Shown here: in pieces, positions 37,187 to 47,324 of the stretch
Layout of the letters: the number at the start of each line of letters is the position of its first letter
How positions within the stretch are numbered: the first letter of the stretch is position 1
Origin: Palleniella intestinalis
GTDB lineage: Bacteria; Bacteroidota; Bacteroidia; Bacteroidales; Bacteroidaceae
Assembly (NCBI RefSeq): GCF_013166595.1
Contig: NZ_JABKKG010000001.1
Span: 186,001 to 250,000 of the forward strand
Direction of reading: 5' to 3'
DNA length: 64,000 nucleotides
Notes under the pieces: model-generated
Seen by the model: only the letters and a program-made list of their open reading frames with translations
Databases searched by the model: none
What the model was told of the DNA's origin: nothing
Program-made: the position numbers and the translations under genes

Positions 37187-38131
37187 ATGAAAGAACAAGA
37201 TTTTGTCACTATTGCCGACTTGTCAAAAGAAGAGATAATGTATCTTCTGGAAATGGCAAAGGAGTTTGAGCTACATCCTAATCGTGAGATTCTTAAAGGC
37301 CGAGTTGTCGCAACTCTTTTCTTTGAGCCTTCCACACGCACACGATTGAGTTTTGAAACCGCCGCAAACCGTCTTGGGGCACGCGTCATCGGCTTTTCCG
37401 ACGCGAAAGTTACCAGTGCGACAAAAGGCGAGACACTTAAGGACACTATCCTTATGGTCTCGAACTATGCCGATGTCATCGTTATGCGCCATCATATAGA
37501 AGGTGCCGCACAGTATGCTTCGGAGATTGCACCTGTACCTATTGTCAACGCCGGCGACGGAGCGCACATGCACCCATCCCAGTGTCTTCTTGATCTTTAT
37601 TCCATATACAAGACACAAGGGACATTGGACAACCTGAACATCTATCTTGTAGGTGACCTGAAATATGGACGCACGGTGCATAGTCTGATAACCGCAATGC
37701 GGCATTTCAATCCAACATTCCACTTTGTAGCTCCGAAAGAGCTTGCCATGCCTGATGAATACAAGACTTATTGTAAAGACCATGGCATCACATTTGAAGA
37801 ACATACAGATTTCAACGAAGATGTCATAAAAGATGCAGACATTCTTTACATGACACGTGTACAGAAGGAGCGTTTCTCCGACCTCATGGAATATGAACGT
37901 GTCAAGAACGTCTATATATTGAAGCGCGATATGCTATGCAAGGCAAAGGAAAACATGCGTATACTCCACCCATTGCCACGTGTCAATGAGATTGCATACG
38001 ATGTTGACGATGACCCACACGCATACTATATACAGCAGGCAGGTAACGGATTGTTTGCACGTGAGGCTATATTCTGCCATACTTTGGGAATAACGCTTGA
38101 GGATGTGCGCAACGACAAGACAATCATATAA
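37187..38131 (+). CDS. pyrB: Aspartate carbamoyltransferase, catalytic chain
   Basis: Joins carbamoyl phosphate and aspartate in pyrimidine synthesis; cytosolic, expected to assemble with PyrI. The protein has 314 residues. Seen: the carbamoyl phosphate motif FEPSTRTR (46-53), [11 protein letters not shown] (His-Pro-Ser-Gln), [22 protein letters not shown] (binds aspartate) and HPLPRVNEI near the C-terminus. The longer frame from 37091 is rejected because it crosses the promoter box and adds a 32-residue leader without family similarity. It is followed by pyrI after 109 bases. Confidence 0.97.
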   Translation: MKEQDFVTIADLSKEEIMYLLEMAKEFELHPNREILKGRVVATLFFEPSTRTRLSFETAANRLGARVIGFSDAKVTSATKGETLKDTILMVSNYADVIVMRHHIEGAAQYASEIAPVPIVNAGDGAHMHPSQCLLDLYSIYKTQGTLDNLNIYLVGDLKYGRTVHSLITAMRHFNPTFHFVAPKELAMPDEYKTYCKDHGITFEEHTDFNEDVIKDADILYMTRVQKERFSDLMEYERVKNVYILKRDMLCKAKENMRILHPLPRVNEIAYDVDDDPHAYYIQQAGNGLFAREAIFCHTLGITLEDVRNDKTII

Positions 38132-38240
38132 CAGCGCAATCCCTTGCATGCCATAATTCATCCACAAGTTATACCGTAGACACCTGATGCAGATGGGCAT
38201 GGCAGGGATGCAACATTTCAAACACAATAAACAGTACGAT

Positions 38241-38705
38241 ATGTCCAAGAAAGAACGTATTGTGGCGGCAATCGAGAACGGTACCGTCATTGACCATATC
38301 CCGGCAGAAAAGACTTATGAGGTGGCAAACCTTCTGAAAATATCAGAGATTGACACACCTGTTACCATAGGATCCAACTATATTTCCAAGAAACTCGGCA
38401 AAAAAGGTATCATAAAAGTAGAGGACAAATATTTCAGCGACGCAGAAATATCACAGCTTTCTGTTGTGGCTCATCGTGTGGTACTGAACATAATCCATGA
38501 TTATGAGGTGGTGGAGAAAAAGACAGTTACCCTACCCGACAGACTGCTCGGAATCGTAAAATGCAACAATCCGAAATGCATTACAAACAATGAACCCATG
38601 TCAACATATTTCACCGTAGTAGACAAACTTTCTCCACATCCGGAACTGCGCTGCCGTTACTGTGACAAAGTGCAGGACATAGACAAGGTGGAACTTTGCA
38701 AATAG
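38241..38705 (+). CDS. pyrI: Aspartate carbamoyltransferase, regulatory chain
   Basis: Regulatory subunit that makes ATCase respond to CTP and ATP. The 154-residue protein has the N-terminal nucleotide-binding domain (KERIVAAIENGTVIDHIPAEK, IGSNYISKKLGKKGIIKVE) and the C-terminal zinc domain with four cysteines, CNNPKC and CRYC. The start is ATG 38241 (MSKKERI); an open frame from 38187 would add 18 residues without family similarity. It lies between pyrB and glyA, with glyA 65 bases downstream. Confidence 0.96.
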   Translation: MSKKERIVAAIENGTVIDHIPAEKTYEVANLLKISEIDTPVTIGSNYISKKLGKKGIIKVEDKYFSDAEISQLSVVAHRVVLNIIHDYEVVEKKTVTLPDRLLGIVKCNNPKCITNNEPMSTYFTVVDKLSPHPELRCRYCDKVQDIDKVELCK

Positions 38706-38770
38706 TTCCTACATATATTATTCCGGCAAACATGCACAATCATTAACCCAAACATAGGTAAAAGACGACA

Positions 38771-40051
38771 ATGGTAAAAGATCAAGTAATCTTCGATTTA
38801 ATCGACCAGGAGCACCAGCGCCAACATAAAGGCATGGAGCTCATCGCAAGTGAGAACTTTGTTAGTGACCAGGTAATGCAGGCTATGGGCTCCTGCCTTA
38901 CAAACAAGTATGCAGAAGGCTACCCGGGCAAACGCTATTATGGCGGATGCCAAGTAGTGGATAAAGTGGAACAACTTGCAATAGACCGTGTATGCGAACT
39001 GTTCGGAGCAGAATACGCCAATGTACAGCCTCACTCCGGCGCACAGGCAAATGCTGCCGTATTCCTTGCTGTCCTGAAACCTGGAGACTGTTTCATGGGC
39101 ATGGATCTTGACCATGGTGGCCACCTCTCACACGGTTCTCTTGTGAATACCTCCGGTATACTTTACCGCCCTATTGGCTATAAACTCAACCAAGAGACCG
39201 GACGTGTCGACTATGACAACATGGAAAAGCTCGCTATCGAAAATAAGCCAAAGCTCATTGTCGGTGGTGGCTCGGCTTATTCACGTGAGTGGGACTACAA
39301 GCGCATGCGCGAGATTGCTGACAAGGTTGGTGCACTGCTCATGATTGATATGGCACACCCTGCCGGCCTTATTGCTGCAGGCATACTTGACAATCCTGTG
39401 AAATATGCGCATATCGTTACATCCACAACTCACAAAACTTTGCGTGGTCCTCGTGGTGGTATCATCCTTATGGGTAAGGATTTTGATAATCCTTGGGGCT
39501 ATACAACACCAAAGGGTGTGGTAAAGAAAATGTCACAACTTCTTAATTTAGCTGTGTTCCCAGGACAACAGGGCGGTCCGTTGGAGCATGTCATTGCTGC
39601 CAAGGCTGTTGCATTCGGAGAAGCTCTCCAGCCGGAATTCAAGGAGTGGGCAAAGCAGGTGCAGAAGAACGCTCAGGTGCTTGCCGACGAACTGATGAAG
39701 CGTGGATTCACAATCGTTTCCGGTGGAACAGACAACCACTCTATGCTTGTTGACTTCCGCTCCAAATACCCTGAACTGACAGGTAAGGTTGCTGAGAATG
39801 CTCTCGTTGCAGCTGACATCACTGTTAACAAGAATATGGTTCCATTCGACACACGTTCTGCATTCCAGACATCAGGAATCCGTCTTGGCACTCCTGCAAT
39901 GACAACACGTGGTGCAAAAGAGGATATGATGGTTCTTATCGCAGAACTTATTGAAACTGTACTCAACGACCCTGAGAATCCAGAGGTTATCGCTGCTGTA
40001 CGCAAGCGTGTCAACGATGTAATGGCGGATTATCCAATGTTTGCGTGGTAA
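38771..40051 (+). CDS. glyA: Serine hydroxymethyltransferase
   Basis: PLP enzyme that interconverts serine and glycine while charging tetrahydrofolate with one-carbon units. The 426-residue protein is full length. Seen: [30 protein letters not shown] (active-site loop), [11 protein letters not shown], and the PLP-lysine motif [14 protein letters not shown]. The 5' end uses ordinary codons, while the second half shows stronger codon bias. It sits downstream of pyrB-pyrI and ends before a two-way terminator shared with the converging minus-strand operon. No glycine riboswitch is visible upstream. Confidence 0.97.
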   Translation: MVKDQVIFDLIDQEHQRQHKGMELIASENFVSDQVMQAMGSCLTNKYAEGYPGKRYYGGCQVVDKVEQLAIDRVCELFGAEYANVQPHSGAQANAAVFLAVLKPGDCFMGMDLDHGGHLSHGSLVNTSGILYRPIGYKLNQETGRVDYDNMEKLAIENKPKLIVGGGSAYSREWDYKRMREIADKVGALLMIDMAHPAGLIAAGILDNPVKYAHIVTSTTHKTLRGPRGGIILMGKDFDNPWGYTTPKGVVKKMSQLLNLAVFPGQQGGPLEHVIAAKAVAFGEALQPEFKEWAKQVQKNAQVLADELMKRGFTIVSGGTDNHSMLVDFRSKYPELTGKVAENALVAADITVNKNMVPFDTRSAFQTSGIRLGTPAMTTRGAKEDMMVLIAELIETVLNDPENPEVIAAVRKRVNDVMADYPMFAW

Positions 40052-40125
40052 AAGACCTATATCGCTTATAATGAGCGGTCCATGCACAAACATTAGACAT
40101 TCACATGATATAATACAAATTTAAT

Positions 40126-40155
40126 AGGGGAATGACAAAGTCATGTCATTCCCTT
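40126..40155. terminator. Bidirectional hairpin terminator between glyA and the ABC gene
   Basis: GGGAATGACA (40128-40137) pairs with TGTCATTCCC (40144-40153), with flanking AG/TT extensions and a short loop AAGTCA. It is followed by TTATTCATAT on the plus strand, and the upstream TTTAATAGG gives AT-rich flank on the minus side. It could stop both converging transcripts. Confidence 0.75.
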
Positions 40156-40237
40156 ATTCATATATCATACAAAATAGATTTCGGATCTTTATATTTTTCA
40201 TTAAGAAACATCTGACATACAAAACAGACAAACTCCG

Positions 40238-41815
40238 TCAGCTCATTCGTTTAAGAAATATCTCATGGTCAATGCAGTCTGGCAACTCATCTTTATAGTG
40301 TGTTACCATAATTAATGTTTTACCAGGACGCCGACAGAAAACATTGATGATGTCTTTCACCATACGCCGATTATATAAATCAAGACCATGCAATGGCTCG
40401 TCAAGAATAAGCAGTACCGGATCTTTGACAAATGCACGGGCAAGGAGTACAAGACGCTGTTCACCACTCGAAAGTTTAAGGAATGTCCTTTCTGCAACAT
40501 GCTCCACACCAAAGATTCTCATCCAGAAAAGGCATTGCTCTATTTGGTGTGCTTTCGGTGCTCGGTACAATCCATTCATATCAGACATTCCCGACGCAAC
40601 AATATGCAGACATGGAAGGTCACGTTGGAATGCACGATGCATTTCGGGTGATATGTATCCGATATGCTTCTTTATGTCCCATATAGACTCACCTTTTCCA
40701 CGCTGATGTCCGAAAAGCACAATCTCATTGGCATAAGCCTGAGGATTGTCGGCACAGACTATAGAAAGAAGTGTTGACTTGCCAGCACCATTTTCACCAG
40801 ACAGTGCCCAATGCTCACCAAGCTTCACAGAAAGTGAAAGGTCTTTCAGTATTGTGCGTGAACCATAACGGATATTTACATTATGGAAATCAACAATACT
40901 TTCTGCATCAATGCAAGTGTCCGGCAATGATTTTATCTGCTGCTCCCGCCATTCATCAAGAACATGTTCAGGAACAGGACTGACATTTTCCTTATATTGT
41001 GCGAGAGACTTTTTCTCACCAACAACCATATCCCTTACCTCAACTACATGAGTAATGAAATCCGGAATGTCATCACTTTTCGACTGAACAAGAATGATGC
41101 TCACTGTTGTTTCTGAGGCAAGTACTCTCAGGAAATCATGAAGCTGTTGGCGCGCAGTAACATCCAACCCAATAAATGGATTGTCCATAATAAGCACACG
41201 AGGGTTTGTCAAAAGAGTCTTGGTCAGTTGAAATTTCCTCAACTCTCCACTTGACAACAAGATGACATGCTTGTCAAGGAGGGTTTCAAGATTGAACATG
41301 TCATACAGACGCTTACGCACTTTCTCAAGTTCATTGTGCATGGCTCTACGGTCAGCTTCTTCCTCTGCAAGCCTTTGCCTTTCCTGCTCAAGAGTCTCAT
41401 CCCTGACAACAAACTTATCAACGACTGTCTTGCGCACAAGTCCCTCCTCTGCTATGCGGAAAGCCTCGTCAAGAAGGTTGGAAACAAGAGGAGACTCTTC
41501 AATGTCATTCTGGTTCCAGCGTTGTTGATAATAGTATGTGCCATCCGCGGTGCCATAAGAATCGCGGAAAGTCATGTACTTTATGTTATCGGAAACCATT
41601 TTAGCCTTGCGTGGAGCGAAGTCATAATGCACCGGATTCATTGGCTGCAATGCATGTGCCCCAGTGATAATATCGACAAGCATGGACTTTCCACCGCCAT
41701 TAGGTCCGACAATAGCGATATGTTCTCCCTGACAGAGAGTAAAATCTACAGGTTTAGCCATTCTCCATTGCGGCATACGGCACACCCCATTCTCTATATC
41801 TATTATTTTTTGCAT
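40238..41815 (-). CDS. Dual ABC ATPase (ModF-like)
   Basis: A 525-residue cytosolic protein with two fused ABC ATPase domains and no membrane part, resembling E. coli ModF. NBD1 has Walker A GPNGGGKS (near 37-44), signature LSSGELRKF and Walker [15 protein letters not shown]2 has [18 protein letters not shown] and [11 protein letters not shown]. In NBD1 the usual catalytic Glu after the Walker B Asp is Asn, so this site may bind ATP but cleave it poorly. The gene overlaps ruvC by 13 bases and is the last gene of the moxR/Bat-led cluster. What it regulates is unknown. Confidence 0.85.
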   Translation of the reverse strand: MQKIIDIENGVCRMPQWRMAKPVDFTLCQGEHIAIVGPNGGGKSMLVDIITGAHALQPMNPVHYDFAPRKAKMVSDNIKYMTFRDSYGTADGTYYYQQRWNQNDIEESPLVSNLLDEAFRIAEEGLVRKTVVDKFVVRDETLEQERQRLAEEEADRRAMHNELEKVRKRLYDMFNLETLLDKHVILLSSGELRKFQLTKTLLTNPRVLIMDNPFIGLDVTARQQLHDFLRVLASETTVSIILVQSKSDDIPDFITHVVEVRDMVVGEKKSLAQYKENVSPVPEHVLDEWREQQIKSLPDTCIDAESIVDFHNVNIRYGSRTILKDLSLSVKLGEHWALSGENGAGKSTLLSIVCADNPQAYANEIVLFGHQRGKGESIWDIKKHIGYISPEMHRAFQRDLPCLHIVASGMSDMNGLYRAPKAHQIEQCLFWMRIFGVEHVAERTFLKLSSGEQRLVLLARAFVKDPVLLILDEPLHGLDLYNRRMVKDIINVFCRRPGKTLIMVTHYKDELPDCIDHEIFLKRMS

Positions 41816-42372
41816 CTATAAGAATTCTTCGTGACAAAATCCTTCCATGAACCATAATGCTTTGCTCCGGTCTCCGGTTTGCCCATTTGGATGAAATGGC
41901 AATATGCTGCAGCAAGCGCATCGGTAGCATCCATGAACTTTGGCATATCATCCTTGTTTATGTTAAGCATTCTTTGCAACATGCCTGCAACTTGTTCCTT
42001 TGAAGCTCCCCCATTGCCAGTTAAAGCCATTTTTATCTTCAGAGGAGCATATTCATGGATAGGTATATCACGCTGTATAGCAGCAGCTATCGCCACTCCC
42101 TGTGCTCTGCCGAGTTTCAACATCGACTGTACATTCTGCCCATAGAATGGAGCCTCTATGGCAAGTTCATCAGGCAGATACTCTTCTATGACTCCTGTCA
42201 CACGTTTGAAGATATACCCCAATTTGAGATACGGGTCACTCATTTTCCTCATGTCAATCACGCCCATACTTACCATTGCAGCCTTGTTGCCGACAACTTT
42301 CAGTACACCATATCCCATAACATTCGTGCCTGGATCAATACCCAAGATTATCTTTTCAGGTGGATTCATCAA
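41803..42372 (-). CDS. ruvC: Crossover junction endodeoxyribonuclease RuvC
   Basis: Resolves Holliday junctions with RuvAB. The 189-residue protein is a bit longer than the usual 170. Seen: [15 protein letters not shown] with the first catalytic Asp, [22 protein letters not shown] with the Glu, and the C-terminal [13 protein letters not shown] with the last acidic residues. The C-terminal extension is basic and polar ([19 protein letters not shown]). It starts 12 bases after the MBL gene stop and overlaps the ABC gene by 13 bases. Confidence 0.93.
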   Translation of the reverse strand: MMNPPEKIILGIDPGTNVMGYGVLKVVGNKAAMVSMGVIDMRKMSDPYLKLGYIFKRVTGVIEEYLPDELAIEAPFYGQNVQSMLKLGRAQGVAIAAAIQRDIPIHEYAPLKIKMALTGNGGASKEQVAGMLQRMLNINKDDMPKFMDATDALAAAYCHFIQMGKPETGAKHYGSWKDFVTKNSYRCKK

Positions 42373-42384
42373 ATGACTTTCTTA

Positions 42385-43026
42385 TTATCGATCCAAATAG
42401 GGATTGTGGGCAACCTCATATCCCATATTTGTCTGTGGCCCATGCCCTGGATAGACAGTAATGCAGTCAGGCAATTGGCACAGATAACGAAGGGAATTTA
42501 TTATCATGAACATAGAGCCTCCCGGGAAATCTGTCCTGCCAATTGACAAACGGAACAGGGTATCTCCAGAAAAAAGCACACCTTCTTCCTCACAATAGTA
42601 GCATACGCCTCCCATAGAATGCCCAGGAGTAGCAATGACTTTCATTGTATGCGACCCGAAACTAATCTCGTCATTACCATTAAGGAATTGACCTATCTGT
42701 GGAACAAAACCGACAACAATTCCACACATGGCTTCTGCCTGCTCCTTTATCTCACGTATTACGCGTTCATCGCCACGATGAATTTCAAGTTTCAGTCCGA
42801 ACTCTTTGTATACGGCATCTATGCCAAGGTTATGATCAAAATGCCCATGTGTTGCAACGAGGTGCTTAGGCTTTAACCCTTCGGACTTTATGTAGTCTAT
42901 TATCTCATTCTGCTCTTCAGGTGTAAATGCACCACAGTCAATGATGACACATTCTTTTGTATCATCGCTGACAACATAACAGTTCTCATGCAGTGGATTA
43001 ACCTCAAATGTCTTTATATTCAGCAT
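42385..43026 (-). CDS. MBL-fold metallo-hydrolase (glyoxalase II-like)
   Basis: A 213-residue two-metal hydrolase of the metallo-beta-lactamase fold, close to the glyoxalase II/YcbL group. Seen: THGHFDHNLG (HxHxDH metal motif), TPGHSMGGVCYY, FSGDTLF and the C-terminal PGHGPQTNMGYE. A cytosolic thioesterase or phosphodiesterase role is plausible, but the substrate is not evident. It starts 28 bases after the end of the BatD-BatE gene and is followed by ruvC after 12 bases, so all are probably on one transcript. Confidence 0.9.
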   Translation of the reverse strand: MLNIKTFEVNPLHENCYVVSDDTKECVIIDCGAFTPEEQNEIIDYIKSEGLKPKHLVATHGHFDHNLGIDAVYKEFGLKLEIHRGDERVIREIKEQAEAMCGIVVGFVPQIGQFLNGNDEISFGSHTMKVIATPGHSMGGVCYYCEEEGVLFSGDTLFRLSIGRTDFPGGSMFMIINSLRYLCQLPDCITVYPGHGPQTNMGYEVAHNPYLDR

Positions 43027-43054
43027 AATATTTTATGAATGTAACTATTTATAT

Positions 43055-45613
43055 TTATGGGATGACTATCCTTTCAACTGTATTTGCCAATACCCAGCCT
43101 TCTGTTCCGTCATCAAGGCGCACTTCATACCAGCCTTTTATTGTCTCATCCGTTATCTTCATGTGCGTGCCTTCGTGCACTACAGTTTCTTCCTGCGACT
43201 TCATTTCCGGAGATTTTCTTACAGCACTGTCAGTTGTTATCACAATCGCCCCATCGTTGGCTATTAATGCCCGATACTGTGAATAGGCACACAAATTACA
43301 CAGCACAAACAAGACAAACATGGCAATTCCACCAAAGAATGCTATCTGACGGAGTATGACAATGTCCGCAAATAAAAATATCAGGACAAAAGCAGCAACA
43401 GCAATCAAAGATACTATTGCCATAACAGCCCAAACATTTGTATTGAACATTTGTACAAAGGCATTCCACCAAGCTACAATGAAAGTGTCTGCTGTTGGGT
43501 GCATTTTGTCAATAGTCTTTGAGCGTGCCACATGCAGATTATGCGCTATATCTTTGTCAGCAGGGGCAAGAAGCGATGCTTTGTTGTATGCGATAAGTGC
43601 CTGCGCAATATTGTCACTGCGGTAATATGCATTACCAAGATTGTAGTAATTTTCAGCAGATGGTGTTTTTTTTACAAGCTGCCCATAGTGCTTTATTGCA
43701 AGCTGATAGTTACCATTAACGTATGCACCTGACGCAGTGTTGTTAGCTATTGCCACTGACGGCAGAACCATCAGCAGCATTACAACAAATGCCGCCCCAT
43801 TTGACTTCTTCGATTTGCCGGATTTCAAGAAATCATCGATATCAGTTATTCCATTCATAGCTTTTTCGTAAACAGCAGACATTTTTCCCAACGCTTCTCC
43901 CGGTGCGTATCGGGCATATTCACATTCGTCAATAGCATCAACAAATATTGTTATTATTCCCTTTCCTACATTACGTGCTGCAAGACGCTCTGTAATATTT
44001 TCGCGTGAAAGCTCAGAGACAGGTATATTGAGTTTGTCACCAACATACCCCCACAAAGCGCGTAGCACCTCATCGTAGAATTCTGACTCCTTCTGCTCTT
44101 TCATAAGTTTTGCAGCACGCTTCAAACGCTTTACTGCCACCTTATTGGCTTTCTTTCCCTTCATGCCAACAATATCTGCATTTGAGACGGCACGCTTACG
44201 GAATATCCATATAAGAAGAAGACATCCTAAAGTTATAAGAACTATAACAAATTGGTAAACAGCACTTCCAAAGATAATATCCCGCTTCAGTGTATGGTCA
44301 TCAGTATAATGTAAGCCTCGGATATCTTCATCTTTCTCCGAGAAATCGGCAACAGTGTTTGCATTGCCCTTTCCTGGAGCTACACTAATTGTCTGCGGTT
44401 GTGTCTTTATAGTCTTATAAGAGTCTGCTTCTATATCATAATACGTAAATTCAACAGCAGGAATTGTGTATTCTCCTTGATGCCTTGGCACAAAGAGGTA
44501 ATCATAAATCATGCTGCCCTCCAATCCATTTCCTGTCAATTTCGTCTTATCAGATGACTTTGGGGAATATTTGTCAAAATCTTTTGGAAACTGGACAACA
44601 GGTTGCTTTATCAGTTTCAGGTTACCATTACCACTGATTACGACTCGCAATGTAACAGGGTCATTGGCTGTTACCATCTTTTTGTTCAATGAACTGGAAA
44701 TGGAGAATGTTCCGACTCCTCCTGAGAATCCTGCAGGACGAGTCGGCAAAGGTAATACATTGACATTGACAGAAGGAGCCACAATATTCCTTTTTACCTC
44801 TATGTATCCGGAGCCACCATTGAAAAAAGCTTCAAACGGATCCACATTTGTATTCTCCTGTACGACAATGCCCTTGAACGTTATTGACGGAATTTCTAAC
44901 TTTCCTGTCATCTGAGGATACATCACATACTGACTCCATGTGACACACCTATAAGGGCGTCCATCTACATTCTCAATATGGAAAGATTTCTGCTGTGGCA
45001 GAGCTATTTCCTGAGTATGGAATCCTGTCAAATCAGGCATTTTGCCTTCAAGTTGTGTCAGTTCTACTTGTGTATAGACCTTATATGTCAATAATATCGG
45101 TTCCTGCTCATGGACCGTCTTTTTGTTGGCAGTCACCTTTATAAACAAGTCATTTCCAGATATTCTCGAACCTGCCTGACGAATCTGTGCACCATGTTGT
45201 TGCTGCATCCTTCCACCATTATTCGTTGCTTGGGCTTGTCCACTGACCTTTATCTTCACAGCCTTTGACACAACATCCTTTCCTGACACCTTCGCATGCG
45301 CTGCACCAATCGTATATGTACCCGCCTTTTCAGCTGACAATATGTAAGTATAGGTTATGGAAGAAGAACTGCTTGTATGACCGTTAACCATTTGGAAACT
45401 TGACTGCGTACTTGTAGAAGGCCCCATCAGTACATCTATTCCATCAGGAACATTGCCACCACGGAACCCTTTCACATCCTTCGTCTGTATGGTATACATC
45501 AATTTGAACTGTTCACCGACAGCAACATGTTGTGGCACAGTCACATTTATAGTCTGCGCAGCTGCATGAGCTATGCAGATTATCAGTATAAAAAAAGAGT
45601 ATAGTCGTTTCAT
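43055..45613 (-). CDS. batD: BatD-BatE fusion protein (aerotolerance operon)
   Basis: An 852-residue protein joining two Bat proteins that are separate in classical Bacteroides operons. Part 1 (1-about 470) is BatD: signal peptide ending HAAAQ, beta-rich periplasmic domains (KDVKGFRGGNVPDGIDVLMGPS and similar) and a membrane anchor near 450-468. The middle (470-600) is a cytosolic helical linker. Part 2 begins with a signal-like segment (VMLLMVLPSVAIAN, 604-622), then TPR repeats (NYYNLGNAYYRSDNIAQALIAYNKA), two membrane segments (about 725-780) and a C-terminal SH3-like domain (SAVRKSPEMKSQEETVVHEGT onward), as in BatE. It acts at the inner membrane, probably with BatA/BatB and MoxR. Confidence 0.88.
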   Translation of the reverse strand: MKRLYSFFILIICIAHAAAQTINVTVPQHVAVGEQFKLMYTIQTKDVKGFRGGNVPDGIDVLMGPSTSTQSSFQMVNGHTSSSSSITYTYILSAEKAGTYTIGAAHAKVSGKDVVSKAVKIKVSGQAQATNNGGRMQQQHGAQIRQAGSRISGNDLFIKVTANKKTVHEQEPILLTYKVYTQVELTQLEGKMPDLTGFHTQEIALPQQKSFHIENVDGRPYRCVTWSQYVMYPQMTGKLEIPSITFKGIVVQENTNVDPFEAFFNGGSGYIEVKRNIVAPSVNVNVLPLPTRPAGFSGGVGTFSISSSLNKKMVTANDPVTLRVVISGNGNLKLIKQPVVQFPKDFDKYSPKSSDKTKLTGNGLEGSMIYDYLFVPRHQGEYTIPAVEFTYYDIEADSYKTIKTQPQTISVAPGKGNANTVADFSEKDEDIRGLHYTDDHTLKRDIIFGSAVYQFVIVLITLGCLLLIWIFRKRAVSNADIVGMKGKKANKVAVKRLKRAAKLMKEQKESEFYDEVLRALWGYVGDKLNIPVSELSRENITERLAARNVGKGIITIFVDAIDECEYARYAPGEALGKMSAVYEKAMNGITDIDDFLKSGKSKKSNGAAFVVMLLMVLPSVAIANNTASGAYVNGNYQLAIKHYGQLVKKTPSAENYYNLGNAYYRSDNIAQALIAYNKASLLAPADKDIAHNLHVARSKTIDKMHPTADTFIVAWWNAFVQMFNTNVWAVMAIVSLIAVAAFVLIFLFADIVILRQIAFFGGIAMFVLFVLCNLCAYSQYRALIANDGAIVITTDSAVRKSPEMKSQEETVVHEGTHMKITDETIKGWYEVRLDDGTEGWVLANTVERIVIP

Positions 45614-45617
45614 AAAA

Positions 45618-47324
45618 TTACCAGTTCTTTTGATGACGGGAGCGACGTGGCTGCGTCTGTTCTTTCTTCAACCGTTGCTGGGTAGCCTGCTCCTGCTGCA
45701 TCGCAGCATTCAAGAGTTGTTCAGCATTCTCCTTACTCATTTTGTCTTGTGGAGTCTGCTGCTGATTGTCTTTTTCTTTATTTTTGTCCTTATCTTTACT
45801 CTTGTCTTTATTCTCGCTATTATCCTTGTTCTTATCTTTGTTGTTTTTTTCTTTATTTTTATCTTTATTCTTTTTGTTCTTGTCGTTATCCTTCTTTTGC
45901 TTCATGCACAATGCCAGATTATAACGTGTCTCATTGTCTTTCGGATTCATGCGCAATGATTCCTTATATGCCTCTATAGCCTCAGACCATTGCTTATGTT
46001 GCTGGAAGATAACACCAATATTATGATAGACCTGTGCACGGCGCAACTTGTTAGGCTGCAGTTCTCCTGCTCTTTGGAAACATTTGATTGCCATGGAATC
46101 CTTCTGTTGTGCCATCAATACACATCCAAGGTTATACTGAGCCTCAGGATTGTTTGGCTTTACGGCAACCGCTTTTCTGAATGTTGCCTCTGCTTTTTCA
46201 TACTGCTGAGAATGGAATTGGCGGTTTCCTTGACGAATCAACATGCGGTCATTCTGCGCCATAGAGGCGGCCGGGGCAAGTACCAACATAGCAACCATGA
46301 CAAGATGCTTCTTTTTGAACAGATTCATGGCTTTTTGATATGATGGTTTCGCTTCAAATACAAGGACTTCAAGCACCAAAAGCAATATGGCGATTAATCC
46401 AACAACCTGAAACTGCTCCTCATACTCACTATATATTACAGAACTGACCTCACTCTTCTGCATCTTTGCCAATTCAGAGTTCAATCTTTCCTGCGCTTCA
46501 TTAGTGTTGTCTACATGGATGTATGTACCACTTCCTGCTGACGCTATGTCGCGACACATCTGTTCATTCAAACGTGTCATGACTACATTGCCTGAATTAT
46601 CTGTCATATATCCACCTTCACCATTTGGGATTGGTGCACCGCTACCGGAACCAACGCCAAGAATAAATACTTTTATTCCAGCCTTCTTTGCTGCTTTTGC
46701 AGCCTCCATGGCTCTGCCTTCATGGTCTTCACCGTCAGTGATAACGATTATTGCCCTTCCTATATTCCGCTGTTTCGTGAAACTGTTTTGTGCCAATTCA
46801 ATAGCCTTTGCAATGTCTGTACCTTGTTCCTCTATGAGTGAAGGTGTTATGCTCTGAAGAAACATCTTTGCAGAGACATAATCTGCTGTTATCGGCAACT
46901 GAGTAAATGCATCACCGGCAAAGACGACAAGACCGATTTTGTCATTTACAAAATGTTCCACCATATTCTCAACAAGCATCTTAGATTTGTCAAGCCTTGA
47001 CGGTTGAACATCCTCACAAAGCATAGAGTTGGATATATCCATACATATTATTGCTTCTATGCCATTGCGCTTCTCATTGCTAACCTTTGTACCTATCTGT
47101 GGGCGGGCAATCATGACTATCATAAGAGCCAAAGCCACCATAAGCAGGCAGAACTTTATCATAGGACGATGTCGTGATACATCAGGCATCTGTCGCAATG
47201 TCAACTCCTTGCCGCCCCAGCGTCGTAATGCTTTGCTGCGCAGCCAAAGCATCCAGAACCTCAATGCAAAAAGCACCGGGATAACAAATAATAATATAAG
47301 ATATGTAGAATCTTCGAATCTCAT
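45618..47324 (-). CDS. batB: BatB-BatC fusion protein (aerotolerance operon)
   Basis: A 568-residue fusion. Part 1 is BatB: two membrane segments (about 7-24 and 56-75), a von Willebrand A domain with the metal (MIDAS) motif MDISNSM near 95-101 and a closing membrane segment (about 308-325). Part 2 starts with a signal-like stretch (KKHLVMVAMLVLAPAASMAQ, about 337-356), then TPR repeats (SQQYEKAEATFRKAVAVKPNNPEAQYNLG, about 367-470) and a long Lys/Asn/Asp stretch (about 475-525), ending basic (RRSRHQKNW), as BatC. It overlaps batA by one base (TAATG). Confidence 0.88.
   Translation of the reverse strand: MRFEDSTYLILLFVIPVLFALRFWMLWLRSKALRRWGGKELTLRQMPDVSRHRPMIKFCLLMVALALMIVMIARPQIGTKVSNEKRNGIEAIICMDISNSMLCEDVQPSRLDKSKMLVENMVEHFVNDKIGLVVFAGDAFTQLPITADYVSAKMFLQSITPSLIEEQGTDIAKAIELAQNSFTKQRNIGRAIIVITDGEDHEGRAMEAAKAAKKAGIKVFILGVGSGSGAPIPNGEGGYMTDNSGNVVMTRLNEQMCRDIASAGSGTYIHVDNTNEAQERLNSELAKMQKSEVSSVIYSEYEEQFQVVGLIAILLLVLEVLVFEAKPSYQKAMNLFKKKHLVMVAMLVLAPAASMAQNDRMLIRQGNRQFHSQQYEKAEATFRKAVAVKPNNPEAQYNLGCVLMAQQKDSMAIKCFQRAGELQPNKLRRAQVYHNIGVIFQQHKQWSEAIEAYKESLRMNPKDNETRYNLALCMKQKKDNDKNKKNKDKNKEKNNKDKNKDNSENKDKSKDKDKNKEKDNQQQTPQDKMSKENAEQLLNAAMQQEQATQQRLKKEQTQPRRSRHQKNW
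45745..45905 (-). repeat. Low-complexity Lys/Asn/Asp codon repeat in the BatC part
   Basis: About 50 residues made almost only of Lys, Asn, Asp and Glu (KDKNKEKNNKDKNKDNSENK and more), coded by repeats of AAA/AAT/GAT-like codons. Slippage at such tracts can change length between strains. It probably forms a flexible charged linker. Confidence 0.8.
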
